DNA of 15,761 nucleotides, taken from the NCBI GenBank assembly GCA_934183135.1, contig CAKPRX010000054.1, forward strand, positions 1 through 15,761. Reading direction: 5' to 3'. Source of the DNA: an uncultured Prevotella sp. (GTDB lineage Bacteria > Bacteroidota > Bacteroidia > Bacteroidales > Bacteroidaceae). Every line of letters starts with the position of its first letter. Position 1 is the stretch's first letter. Position numbers and translations under genes: made by a program. The notes beneath the pieces were generated by a model. That model made no database searches. It had not been told where the DNA came from and was given only the letters and a program-made list of their open reading frames with translations. This document shows positions 6,169 to 14,400 of this stretch, one piece after another.

Positions 6169-7077
6169 ATGAAAACCATACTCTTACCCCTGCTGCTGAC
6201 CGCGGTGCTTGCGTTAGCCGCGTCCTCGTGCGAGAAAGCCAACCTTGGGTCATCTGAGACCGACCCGGAGACGGGCGTCACCGATGGCTATACAGTGAGG
6301 CTGAACGTGGCGCAGATAGAGCAACAGCCCATAGGGGCGGGCGCGGACGCCACAGCCGTGGCACTGGGCGACGTGTGTACACGGGTATCGTATATCATAC
6401 TTAACGGCAGCGGACAGGTGTACACTACCAAGCACCAGGCGGCTGGCAGCCAGGGATTTGGCTCACTGACGCTCGCCCTGCCCGCCGGCAGCTACCGGGT
6501 GGTAACCGTGGCCCACAGCGGGGCGGGCAACCTGTCGGTAGAGACCAACGACAAAATCAAGTTCAAGGACAACAAGGTAACCGATACTTACTGGGGCACG
6601 GCCGACTTGACCGTGAGCGGCCCCACCGACTGCACCCTGCATCTACAGCGGGTTACGGCGCGACTATGTATAGACATAACAGACAATATGCCGGCCCAGG
6701 TAAGCCAGATGGAGTTCTTCTACACGGGCGGAAGCTCTACCTTAGGAGCCACGACTGGCTACGGGGTAGTAAACTCGCGCCAGACCGAGGTACGGACGGT
6801 AAGTGCCGACATGGCTGGCCGCGCCACGCGGTTCGAACTGTACACCCTGCCACACAACGATACCGGCCAACTCAAGTTGACCGTCAAGGCACTCGATGCA
6901 CAGGGCGGCACGGTGGCCCAGGCCGAATATGCCAATCTGCCCATCAGCCGCAACGCCACCACGACCAAGTCGGTCACGCTCTTCACCGCCACGCCTCCCG
7001 ACAGTGGCGACGAGGCCGACCTGACCCTCAGTCTGAGCGCCACGCCCGACGACAGTCCCATCAGCCAGTGTTATTAA
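6169..7077 (+). CDS. Fimbrillin-like (FimB/Mfa2-type) lipoprotein
   Basis: Signal peptide with lipobox LAASSC; Cys21 would be lipidated, and acidic residues follow within the next 15, compatible with surface-exposed Bacteroidota lipoproteins. The mature part is Thr/Ser/Gly-rich and strand-forming, built as two beta-rich halves. The first contains the turn LPAGSYRVVTVAHSG (about 104-118), which resembles the LPxGxYxVVxWA turn of FimB/Mfa2 and related fimbrillins. The second starts near RVTARLCIDI (about 160-170), with a linker typical of two-domain fimbrillins between them. Such proteins anchor or form fimbriae at the outer membrane. The family call rests on architecture and this turn, so a different beta-sandwich lipoprotein is possible. 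It stands alone, with no fimbrial neighbours, and ends 44 nt from the convergent symporter gene. Confidence 0.55.
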   Translation: MKTILLPLLLTAVLALAASSCEKANLGSSETDPETGVTDGYTVRLNVAQIEQQPIGAGADATAVALGDVCTRVSYIILNGSGQVYTTKHQAAGSQGFGSLTLALPAGSYRVVTVAHSGAGNLSVETNDKIKFKDNKVTDTYWGTADLTVSGPTDCTLHLQRVTARLCIDITDNMPAQVSQMEFFYTGGSSTLGATTGYGVVNSRQTEVRTVSADMAGRATRFELYTLPHNDTGQLKLTVKALDAQGGTVAQAEYANLPISRNATTTKSVTLFTATPPDSGDEADLTLSLSATPDDSPISQCY

Positions 7078-7121
7078 TAAGTCCTGAAAGATAAGGGTAT
7101 GCAGAACCAGCCACAGCTTCC

Positions 7122-8519
7122 CTACCCCTGTCGCCCACGGCCGCGCCGCTTCTGCTGTAGGCGGCCCAGTTCGAAGCGCATGCGCTTGACCTCCTTGGCC
7201 ACCTTGGGCGACAGCCAGAACAGTGCCAGCACATTGGGGATAACGATGAAGAAGTTAAAGGTGTCGGCCAGTTCCCATATCAGCGGCACCTCGACCACCG
7301 AGGCCAGCACCACCAGCGCCATGACCAGCAGCCGGTACGCCTTGATGGGCCCCTCGCCGAAAAGGTAGCGCACATTTTGCGCCGCGAAGAAGTACCAGCC
7401 CACGATGGTACTCATGGCGAAGAAGAAGAGCGACACGGCGATAAGCCAGTTGCCCACCAAACCAAAGGATGAGCAGAAAGCACTCTGCATGAGCTGTATG
7501 CCCACCATGCCAGAGCCATTGGCAAGCACACCCGACACCAGCAGCACCAGACCGGTAAACGTACACACCAGCAGGTCTACGCCGATGCCCACGATGGCCA
7601 TCATGCCCTGCTCGTAGCAGTTGTGTACCTTGGCTATGGCATGCGCGTGGGGCGTGGTACCCAGCCCGGCCTCGTTGCTGAACAGCCCACGGCTCACCCC
7701 ATAGCGCGCGGCGGTCATCACGCTTATACCGGCGGCTCCGCCCGCCCCTGCCATGGGGGTAAAGGCATGGCGGAAGATGTCGGCCACAGCACCAGGCAGC
7801 GCCGAGAGATGGAAGGCTATAAACACCACGCATCCGCCCATGAAGAGTATGGCCATGACCGGCACCACGCTTTCAGAGAAGTGGGCGATGCGCCTGATGC
7901 CACCCGAGAGAACCAGTCCCACGAAGGCGGCCAGTACACAGCCTGTCCACAGGGGGTTCACCTCTTCGGGGAAGAGCGACGACAGCGCCGTGCTGATAGA
8001 GTTGGCCTGGACCATGATGCCTATCATACCCAGGGCGAGGATAAAGAATACGGAGAAGAAACCGGCCAGCCACCGGCTGTGCAGCCCGCGTCGGATATAG
8101 TAGGCCGGGCCACCCACGATATGGCCCTCGGCGGTTCGGCCCTTATACAACTGGCCCAGGATGGCTTCTGCAAAATTGGTAGACATGCCCAGTATGGCAC
8201 TGAGCCACAGCCAGAAGAGGGCTCCGGGGCCACCCATCAGCAGGGCCATGGCCACCCCCACTATGTTGCCCGTACCCACTTGCGAGGCAATGGCGGTAGA
8301 CAGGGCCTGCACGGGGGTCATACCACCCGTGCGCGAGACATGGGTGCCGCCCCTGGCACCGCGGAACAGCTGGCGGAGGGCATGCAGATAATAACGGGGG
8401 ACAAAGCGCAGGCGGATGGTAAAGTATATGCCGGTACCGAGCAGCACGAAGACCAGTGCCGGGCCTATCAGCTCGGTGTTAAGCCGTTGTACCATCGTAT
8501 AGACTACATCCTGATTCAT
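7122..8519 (-). CDS. Sodium:alanine/glycine symporter (AGCS family)
   Basis: Inner-membrane transporter importing small neutral amino acids with Na+. It has about ten hydrophobic segments across 465 aa, the normal length. Family motifs seen: SQVGTGNIVGVA, GGPGALFWLW with LGMSTNFAEAILG, and SNEAGLGTTPHAHA, the AGCS signature region. It ends in a basic tail (QQKRRGRGRQG). The open frame runs 50 codons further upstream to 8669, but a -7 box (TACTTTTG at 8558-8551) lies inside that extension and would start transcription near 8544. The added residues are also not AGCS-like, so I place the start at MNQDVV (8519); an in-frame ATG two codons earlier (8525) is equally possible. Monocistronic and divergent from the TlpA-like gene. 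Substrate (alanine, glycine or other) cannot be assigned. Confidence 0.93.
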   Translation of the reverse strand: MNQDVVYTMVQRLNTELIGPALVFVLLGTGIYFTIRLRFVPRYYLHALRQLFRGARGGTHVSRTGGMTPVQALSTAIASQVGTGNIVGVAMALLMGGPGALFWLWLSAILGMSTNFAEAILGQLYKGRTAEGHIVGGPAYYIRRGLHSRWLAGFFSVFFILALGMIGIMVQANSISTALSSLFPEEVNPLWTGCVLAAFVGLVLSGGIRRIAHFSESVVPVMAILFMGGCVVFIAFHLSALPGAVADIFRHAFTPMAGAGGAAGISVMTAARYGVSRGLFSNEAGLGTTPHAHAIAKVHNCYEQGMMAIVGIGVDLLVCTFTGLVLLVSGVLANGSGMVGIQLMQSAFCSSFGLVGNWLIAVSLFFFAMSTIVGWYFFAAQNVRYLFGEGPIKAYRLLVMALVVLASVVEVPLIWELADTFNFFIVIPNVLALFWLSPKVAKEVKRMRFELGRLQQKRRGRGRQG

Positions 8520-8550
8520 GGGCATAATGGCGTTGGTTACTGCGAATATA

Positions 8551-8558
8551 CAAAAGTA
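8551..8558 (-). promoter_or_regulatory. -7 box of the AGCS symporter gene
   Basis: TACTTTTG on the minus strand, followed by TATATTCG. It matches the TAnnTTTG -7 consensus and lies 25-32 nt upstream of the likely starts at 8525/8519. A -33 TTTG at standard spacing is not evident. It helps decide the gene start because it falls inside the longer open frame. Confidence 0.6.
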
Positions 8559-8696
8559 TGAAAAAAAGGTTACACGAGATACAGGTTTCCTCATTTTTTC
8601 CACTAAAATGCTCTGTTTTTCCACCGACAAGCTCACTCCGCGGCAGTTTTTCGCATATTTAACCATCATAATGACGGACAGACACGCAGAATTGGC

Positions 8697-8704
8697 TACT
8701 TTTG
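8697..8704 (+). promoter_or_regulatory. -7 box of the TlpA-like gene
   Basis: TACTTTTG followed by TAGTCG, a full TAnnTTTG match 26 nt before the ATG at 8731. No TTTG at 19-21 nt upstream. With the box at 8551-8558 it makes the 8520-8730 gap a divergent promoter region. An AAGG just before the ATG is a possible weak ribosome-binding site. Confidence 0.6.
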
Positions 8705-8730
8705 TAGTCGTAATTTATATTATATAAGGT

Positions 8731-9261
8731 ATGAGAACAAGAATATTGATAACCATGATGGCCCTGATGACCCTGATGACCACGGCATCGGCCCAGGATC
8801 TGGATGCCAAGTACGCCACCCGCCTGCTGACCGCAGGAACCGAGGCCCCCGACATGGTGGTGGGCACGGGCACCGACGGGCAGCCCGTCAGGCTCAGCGC
8901 GCTGCGTGGCAAGTATGTGCTGATACACTTCTGGGCTTCGTGGTGCCCCGACTGCCGGCGCGAGACACCTGCGCTGAAAGCCATCTACCAGCGTTATGCC
9001 GGCAAAGGGCTGCAGATGGCGGGCATCTCGTACGATACCAACCGCGAAGCATGGCAGCAGTATCTGACTGGCAACGGCATGACATGGTTCCAGTACAGCG
9101 AGCTACGCAAATGGAAGAAGGAGACCACCAGCGACCAGCTGTACCATATAGACTGGATACCTACGCTCTACCTGATAGGGCCCGACGGACGGGTAGCCGT
9201 GTCGACGGTGATGATAGAGAAGATAGAACGGGCTCTGGCCGATGCCTATGGCGACAAGTAA
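8731..9261 (+). CDS. Exported TlpA-like thiol:disulfide oxidoreductase
   Basis: Thioredoxin-fold protein of the TlpA/ResA/AhpC-TSA group, 176 aa. Residues 1-21 form a signal peptide (MRTR, hydrophobic Met/Leu/Thr core, cleavage near ASAQ), so it acts in the periplasm. The redox site is WCPDC (71-75, Cys72 and Cys75) at the start of a helix, preceded by the strand VLIHFWAS. The cis-Pro is in WIPT (142-145, Pro144), and GPDGRV (150-155) forms the final beta hairpin. The insertion between the CxxC helix and the cis-Pro strand is typical for TlpA. Such proteins reduce disulfides in exported proteins or during cytochrome maturation; no partner gene is adjacent to decide. Its isoleucine codons are mostly ATA (8 of 10). 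It is monocistronic and ends 20 nt before a strong hairpin. Confidence 0.92.
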   Translation: MRTRILITMMALMTLMTTASAQDLDAKYATRLLTAGTEAPDMVVGTGTDGQPVRLSALRGKYVLIHFWASWCPDCRRETPALKAIYQRYAGKGLQMAGISYDTNREAWQQYLTGNGMTWFQYSELRKWKKETTSDQLYHIDWIPTLYLIGPDGRVAVSTVMIEKIERALADAYGDK

Positions 9262-9280
9262 GTCATAGACATATCAGTAT

Positions 9281-9323
9281 CGAGGGGCAAACCGCAGGCC
9301 ATACGGCCGCAGTTTGCCCCTCG
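9281..9323. terminator. Bidirectional terminator hairpin between convergent genes
   Basis: CGAGGGGCAAAC (9281-9292) is perfectly complementary to GTTTGCCCCTCG (9312-9323), a 12-bp stem, with an inner GGCC-ATAC-GGCC hairpin. It lies between the ends of the convergent genes at 9261 and 9352. Neither side has a clear T tract, so it may act as a transcript-end stabiliser as well as a terminator. Confidence 0.75.
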
Positions 9324-9351
9324 TCATTATAAACAAGTGCAACTAAAGGAC

Positions 9352-9747
9352 TCAGAGCAGCGAGGCAATGGTGGCGGCATCGGCATCCTCGTACACGGCG
9401 AGGCGGCTAAGCGGTGTGGCCTCGAAGTTGGAGTACCTGAAAAGCTGCAAGGCGGCAAACTTGTGGTCGGCCGACACACAGGCTTCCAGGCGCAGGTTGC
9501 CCAGGGTATCACTCCTCAGCGTCTTGATGTCGGCAGCGGCATGGGCCAGCGCGTCGCCCGTCAGCCCGAGCAGATTCTCTATCTTGGCCTCGCGCTCGGC
9601 GGGATATTCAAAAGTGTAGGTGGCCACCTTGCTGCCTGTGGGTACATAGACCGAGGTGTGGCTCAGTCCGAAGAAAGTGCTTGTTGTAGATATACGTGGG
9701 TCAGAGGCGAGGGCACGCCCCATCTCCAGTTTGTTAATATTAGCCAT
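9352..9747 (-). CDS. Small cytosolic protein of unknown function (131 aa)
   Basis: I do not recognise this family. The start at 9747 (MANINKLEMGRAL) is chosen over an upstream in-frame ATG at 9837 because the extra 30 residues are Trp/Pro-rich and derive from a segment full of inverted repeats. The product is Ala/Leu-rich with no signal peptide or membrane segment. It begins with a helix-like segment, then a strand-forming part (STFFGLSHTSVYV, VATYTFEYP), an acidic helix (AEREAKIENLLGL), and ends with a helix rich in Ala and Asp. The gene stands alone between a convergent terminator and the end of the purL operon, so context adds nothing. Coding status rests on its composition, which matches neighbouring genes, and on clean boundaries. 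Confidence 0.7.
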   Translation of the reverse strand: MANINKLEMGRALASDPRISTTSTFFGLSHTSVYVPTGSKVATYTFEYPAEREAKIENLLGLTGDALAHAAADIKTLRSDTLGNLRLEACVSADHKFAALQLFRYSNFEATPLSRLAVYEDADAATIASLL

Positions 9748-9786
9748 AATCGTAATGTATATGTAAGTTAATAAATGGGTATGTAA

Positions 9787-9819
9787 CCATGGCCCGCACC
9801 ACAGGGTACACGGCCATGG
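9787..9819 (-). terminator. Possible terminator at the end of the purL operon
   Basis: CCATGGCC (9787-9794) and GGCCATGG (9812-9819) form a perfect 8-bp stem with a 17-nt loop. It lies 67 nt beyond the last gene of the minus-strand operon (stop at 9886). There is no T tract. Nearby, GGTGCCGGTA is directly repeated at 9845-9854 and 9858-9867. The hairpin could equally belong to the leader of the gene starting at 9747. Confidence 0.4.
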
Positions 9820-9885
9820 GGGCACTGTCCGCCACAACGGCGACGGTGCCGGTATGGGGTGCCGGTACAGAGGGTTACACTATGG

Positions 9886-10299
9886 CTAACGGAGTATGTG
9901 CCGCAGGGCGTACACATAGTAACGGCCCTGGGCATGGGGATGGCTCGCCGTGAGCTGGCGACGGAGCCAACCGTGGGAAATAAGGTTATAGGGATTAAAC
10001 TTAGCGTAGTCGGGCACACGGCCATTGGCCGGGGTGGGACGCGGGCCCGTAGTGGGCAGATAGTCGTGCAGGCGTGGCTGGCTCAGGCGGCAGTTCTGCC
10101 GCTCGCCGATAACAGCCTGGCCCGACTTCTGCTGCTGGGGCGCATAGAGGCCGTCGCTGCGTTGGCCCACGGGTACGGGCTCGGCCACGAGGGCCTTCTC
10201 CCTGGCCGGGGCCGCATGGGCCATGCTGCCGGACACGGGGCCCGTCAGTACCAGCACCAGGGTGAGCAGTAGGGATTGCAACAGACGACTCATAGACAT
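9886..10299 (-). CDS. Small exported protein of unknown function (137 aa)
   Basis: I do not recognise this family. Residues 1-29 form a signal peptide: SMSRLLQ, a Leu/Val-rich core, and a signal-peptidase I site after SMAHA. There is no lipobox. The mature part of about 108 aa is basic and rich in Arg, Gln, Pro and His, with one Cys (RQNCRL). It has a Pro-rich middle (TTGPRPTPANGR) and an aromatic C-terminal end (FNPYNLISHGW, GRYYVYALRHILR). It starts 10 nt after the stop of the second CHR gene, so it is the last member of the purL-CHR-CHR transcript. That suggests a periplasmic role linked to the transporter, but this is inference from position only. A second Met two codons in (10293) is an alternative start. 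Confidence 0.72.
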   Translation of the reverse strand: MSMSRLLQSLLLTLVLVLTGPVSGSMAHAAPAREKALVAEPVPVGQRSDGLYAPQQQKSGQAVIGERQNCRLSQPRLHDYLPTTGPRPTPANGRVPDYAKFNPYNLISHGWLRRQLTASHPHAQGRYYVYALRHILR

Positions 10300-10309
10300 G
10301 GCGGCGAAC

Positions 10310-10885
10310 TTAATAGAGGAGCATCAGACCGGCAAAGGCGGCCAGGCATATCATCTTGATGGCTCCCACCTTGACATAGCGGGTTCCGACAAAGGTGGCC
10401 ACAAAGAGGGCTATGCTAATCCAGAACTGCCAGGGCGAGGCGGTCATCTCGCCAAAGTTCTCCTTGTTACACAGCATCAGGGTGGCGGCGGCCAGCATAC
10501 CCACCACTACGGGGCGCAGTCCGGCGAAGACACTCTGAACCAGCGCCGTGTGCATGTACTTCATAAACATACGGCTTATGAGTATCATCAGTATCAGCGA
10601 GGGCAGCACCAGGGCAAAGGTGGCCACCAGTGAGCCCAGTACGCACATGCCGTTACCGTACCCGGCATTGAGCAGGGCATTGTAACCGCAGTAGGTGGCC
10701 GAGTTGATGCCGATAGGCCCCGGGGTCATCTGCGAGATGGCCACCACGTTGGTAAACTCGGCCGAGGAGAGCCAGGAGTGGTGTACCACGGTCTCGGCCT
10801 GTATCAGCGACAGCATGCCGTAGCCTCCTCCAAATCCGAAGAGACCTATCTTGAAAAACGTGATAAACAGCTGTAGATATATCAT
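10310..10885 (-). CDS. CHR-family (chromate) transporter, second half subunit
   Basis: PF02417-type half transporter, 191 aa. It opens with FFKIGLFGFGGGYGM (about 10-24), the hallmark of the CHR domain, followed by EFTNVVAISQMTPGPIGINS (about 43-62), which contains the conserved PGP loop. Several hydrophobic segments follow. In short-chain CHR systems two such half-length proteins, oriented oppositely in the membrane, form a working unit; the partner is the gene just upstream. Its ATG overlaps the partner's stop by 4 nt (ATGA), so the two are translationally coupled. CHR proteins are named for chromate efflux, but the substrate of the Bacteroidales pairs is not established, and the neighbouring purine gene gives no clue to metal stress. 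Confidence 0.9.
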   Translation of the reverse strand: MIYLQLFITFFKIGLFGFGGGYGMLSLIQAETVVHHSWLSSAEFTNVVAISQMTPGPIGINSATYCGYNALLNAGYGNGMCVLGSLVATFALVLPSLILMILISRMFMKYMHTALVQSVFAGLRPVVVGMLAAATLMLCNKENFGEMTASPWQFWISIALFVATFVGTRYVKVGAIKMICLAAFAGLMLLY

Positions 10886-11430
10886 GGCTCAGTGGGCTTG
10901 ACAAACTTACCATAGAGGTAGCCGCCGAGACCGGCAGCTAACAGCACATAGATGGGGTTGACCCCCACGGCCCATATCAGCAGGGCGCTGGCTATGGGTA
11001 TCCAGCAGTTGACGAGGCTTATGCCCGTACTCTTGGCCATGTTGAAGGTGGGCACGGCTATCAGCGCTACCACGGCCGGCCGTATGCCCATAAACATGGC
11101 GGCCACCCATGGCACGTCCATGAAGTGGCGGAAGCACATGGCTATGGCCAGTATAATGATAAACGATGGCAGCGCGGTGCCCAGTGCGGTACACAGGGCG
11201 CCGCGCACCTTGCGCAACTTGTACCCGACAAAGACGCTCATGTTGATGGCGAACACGCCGGGGCAGCTCTGGGCGATAGCCAGGAGGTCTACGAACTCCT
11301 CCTTGGCTATCCACTGCCGGCGGGTAACCACCTCCTCTTCGATAAGAGGTATCATGGCGTAGCCCCCACCGATAGTGAAGGCGCCAATCTTGAAGAACGT
11401 CTTAAACGAGTCCCAATAGAAATTTGCCAT
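10882..11430 (-). CDS. CHR-family (chromate) transporter, first half subunit
   Basis: Half-length CHR protein, 182 aa, with the N-terminal hallmark FFKIGAFTIGGGYAMIPLI (about 12-30) and EFVDLLAIAQSCPGVFAIN (about 45-63). Here the usual PGP loop reads PGV, whereas the partner keeps PGP. Hydrophobic segments span most of the remainder, ending in YGKFVKPTEP. The ATG overlaps the purL stop in the sequence TGATG, so translation is probably coupled to purL, an unusual link for a transporter. It pairs with the following half-subunit gene. Confidence 0.9.
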   Translation of the reverse strand: MANFYWDSFKTFFKIGAFTIGGGYAMIPLIEEEVVTRRQWIAKEEFVDLLAIAQSCPGVFAINMSVFVGYKLRKVRGALCTALGTALPSFIIILAIAMCFRHFMDVPWVAAMFMGIRPAVVALIAVPTFNMAKSTGISLVNCWIPIASALLIWAVGVNPIYVLLAAGLGGYLYGKFVKPTEP

Positions 11431-14400
11431 CAGCGGTTCTCAATCCATTTGCGGGCATTGACAAATGCCTCTATCCAAGGGGTAACCTCGTCCTGACGGC
11501 GACTGGCCGGATAGTAAGCCTGCTGCCAGGGGAAGATGGCGCGCTCAAGATGCGGCATCATAGCGAGGTGACGGCCGTCAGCAGAGCAGATACCGGCAAC
11601 ATTGTAGTCCGACCCATTGGGGTTACCGGGGTACTCGGCATAGCTGTACTTGGCCACCACGTTGTAAGCGCTCTCGGGCTCGGGCAACTCGAAGCGGCCC
11701 TCGCCGTGGGCTACCCAGATGCCGAGCTTGTCGCCGCTCAGGCTGCCGAACATCACGCTGTTGTTCTGAGGGATGTCCAGACCCAGGAAGGCACTCTCAA
11801 ACTTCTGCGACACGTTGTGGAGCAGGTGGGCACGGTGCTGGTGCTCGGGGTTGATAAGATTGAGTTCGACCATGAGCTGGCAGCCGTTGCAGATGCCCAG
11901 CGAGAGGGTGTCCTCACGGGCATAGAAACGGTCGAGGGCCTCCTTGGCCTTGGGGTTGTACAGGAAGGCGCCGGCCCAGCCCTTGGCCGAACCGAGCACG
12001 TCCGAGTTAGAGAAACCGCCGCAGAACACTATCATGTTAACGTCCTCCAGGGTCTCGCGGCCCGTGATGAGGTCGGTCATCATGACATCCTTCACGTCAA
12101 AGCCGGCCAGGTACAGCGAGTAGGCCATTTCGCGCTCGCCGTTGGTGCCTTTCTCGCGGATGATGGCAGCCCTCACGCCCGATGCCGCGCGGCGGTCGGC
12201 GCTGATGCCGTACTGCGCCAGCGTGCCCGTGAAGTCGTTGTTGAACTTCATCTGTATCGGCTGGTGCTTGTAGTTCTGATAACGGGCCTTGGCCATGCCG
12301 TTGCGGCTCTGCTTGCGGTCCAGCAGGTAGCTGGTCTTGTACCAGGTATCGCGCAGGGAGTCTATGTCAAAGGTGTGCTCATAGTCGCCCTTCTTCACGA
12401 CGAGCTTGCGCTCCTTGGCGGGATAGCCTATCTTGGCATAGCCCACGCCGGCATCCTCCAGGAAGGCCTTCAGGTCGTGCTTGTGCTCATCGCTCACCTG
12501 GATAACGACACCGGGATTCTCGGCGAAGAGCAGCTTGACGAGGTCGTCGTCATCTATATCGTGCAGGTTGACGTGCATACCGCCCTCGGTGTTGGCAAAG
12601 GTCATCTCAAGGAGTGTAGTAATAAGACCGCCGGCCGAGATGTCGTGGCCAGACATAACCCAACCCTTGCGGATGAGCTCCTGGACAGCGTTGAAGCAGT
12701 CGACGAAGTACTCGGGGTTAGCCACCGTGGGCACGTCGTCGCCCACCTTACCGAGGCTCTGTGCAAAGGCAGAGCCGCCGAGGCGCTGGGCGTCGAAACT
12801 GAAGTCGATATGATAGAGCGAAGAGTTCTTGTCATTGACGAGGACAGGCGAAACCACCTGGCGTACATCAGAGACCTCGCCGCCAGCAGAGACAATGACC
12901 GTACCGGGAGAGATAATCTTCTCGCCGTTAGGATACTGCTGGCTGAGAGAGAGGCTGTCCTTGCCGGTGGGCACATTGACATGGATGTCACAGCAGAAGT
13001 CTGACAGGGCCTTGACGGCAGCGTACAGGCGGGCGTCCTCGCCCTTCTGCGAACGGCAGGGCCACATCCAGTTGGCGCTGAGCGACAGGCTCTCCATGCC
13101 ATCGGCCAGCGGGGCCCATACTATATTGGTGAGGGCCTCGGCGACAGAGAGCACGCTGCCTGCGGCAGGATTGGCCAAACCAGCCTGGGGAGCGTGGCCC
13201 AGTGCGGTGGCTATGCCCTTGCGGCCGCGGTAGTCGAGGGCCACCACGCCACAGTCAGAGAGGGGCAACTGGATGGGGCCCTGGCACTGCTGGCGGGCTA
13301 TCTTGCCCGTTACAGAGCGGTCCACCTTGTTGGTAAGCCAGTCCTTACAGGCCACAGCCTCGAGCTGCAGCACGCGGGTAAGGAACTCGTCTATCTTGTC
13401 CTGCGAGTAGGCGACATCCTCGTAATGGTGGGTCACCGTCTCGTCGCGCATCACCGTCTTGGGCGAGTGGCCGAACATCTGCGCCACATTCAGGTCAAAC
13501 GGCTTCTTGCCGTCGGCCTGTACAAAGGAGAAGTGGGCGTCGCCCGTGGTCTCGCCTACCACGTAGAGCGGGGCGCGCTCGCGCTCGGCTATCTTCTGGA
13601 CGTGCTCCAGGTGTTTCTCGTCGATGAGCAGGCCCATGCGCTCCTGGCTCTCGTTGGCGATAATCTCCTTGGCGCTGAGCGTCTTGTCGCCGATGGGCAG
13701 CTTGGACATGTCGATACGGCCGCCGCAGTCCTCGACCAGCTCGGAGAGACAGTTGAGGTGACCGGCCGAACCGTGGTCGTGTATGCTGACCACGGGGTTG
13801 TTGTCCTCCTCGACCAGCGCACGCACCAGGTTGTATGCGCGCTTCTGCATTTCAGGGTTGGCTCGCTGCACGGCATTGAGCTCGATACCGTTGGAATAGC
13901 GGCCCGTGTCGACAGAAGAGACTGAGCCGCCGCCAAGGCCGATGCGGTAGTTGTCGCCGCCGACCACCACGACCTTGTTGCCCTTCTGGGGCTCCTTCTT
14001 CAGGCAGTCGCGCTTCTTGCCATAGCCGACGCCGCCGGCCAGCATGATAACCTTGTCGTAGCCCAGCTTCTGCCCGTCCTCGGCATGCTCGAAGGTGAGC
14101 ACCGAGCCTGTGATGAGGGGCTGGCCGAACTTGTTACCGAAGTCTGAGGCGCCGTTGGAGGCCTTGATAAGTATCTGCTCGGGGGTCTGGTAGAGCCACT
14201 GGCGCACGGGCATCAGGTCTTCCCAGTCGCGCAGGGTGTCGGCCTTACCATCGTCGTCCTTCAGACGGGGATAGGAGGTCATGTACACGGCCGTGCCGGC
14301 GATGGGCCACGAGCCGGTGCCGCCGCCCATACGGTCGCGTATCTCTCCGCCGGTGCCCGTAGCGGCTCCGTTGAACGGCTCTACGGTGGTGGGGAAGTTG

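Noticed and set aside
7623..8561. 312-codon open frame on the + strand opposite the symporter
   Set aside because: Antisense shadow of the AGCS gene; His/Gly/Gln-rich translation with no recognisable structure.
8520..8669. Upstream extension of the symporter to a Met at 8669
   Set aside because: A -7 promoter box lies inside it and the added residues are not symporter-like.
9748..9837. Upstream extension of the 131-aa protein to a Met at 9837
   Set aside because: Trp/Pro-rich residues from a segment containing inverted repeats; MANINK at 9747 is the natural start.
11424..13004. 526-codon open frame on the + strand opposite purL
   Set aside because: It is the antisense shadow of purL, whose conserved motifs run through the whole region; the translation is Val/Leu/Gly-rich with no domain.
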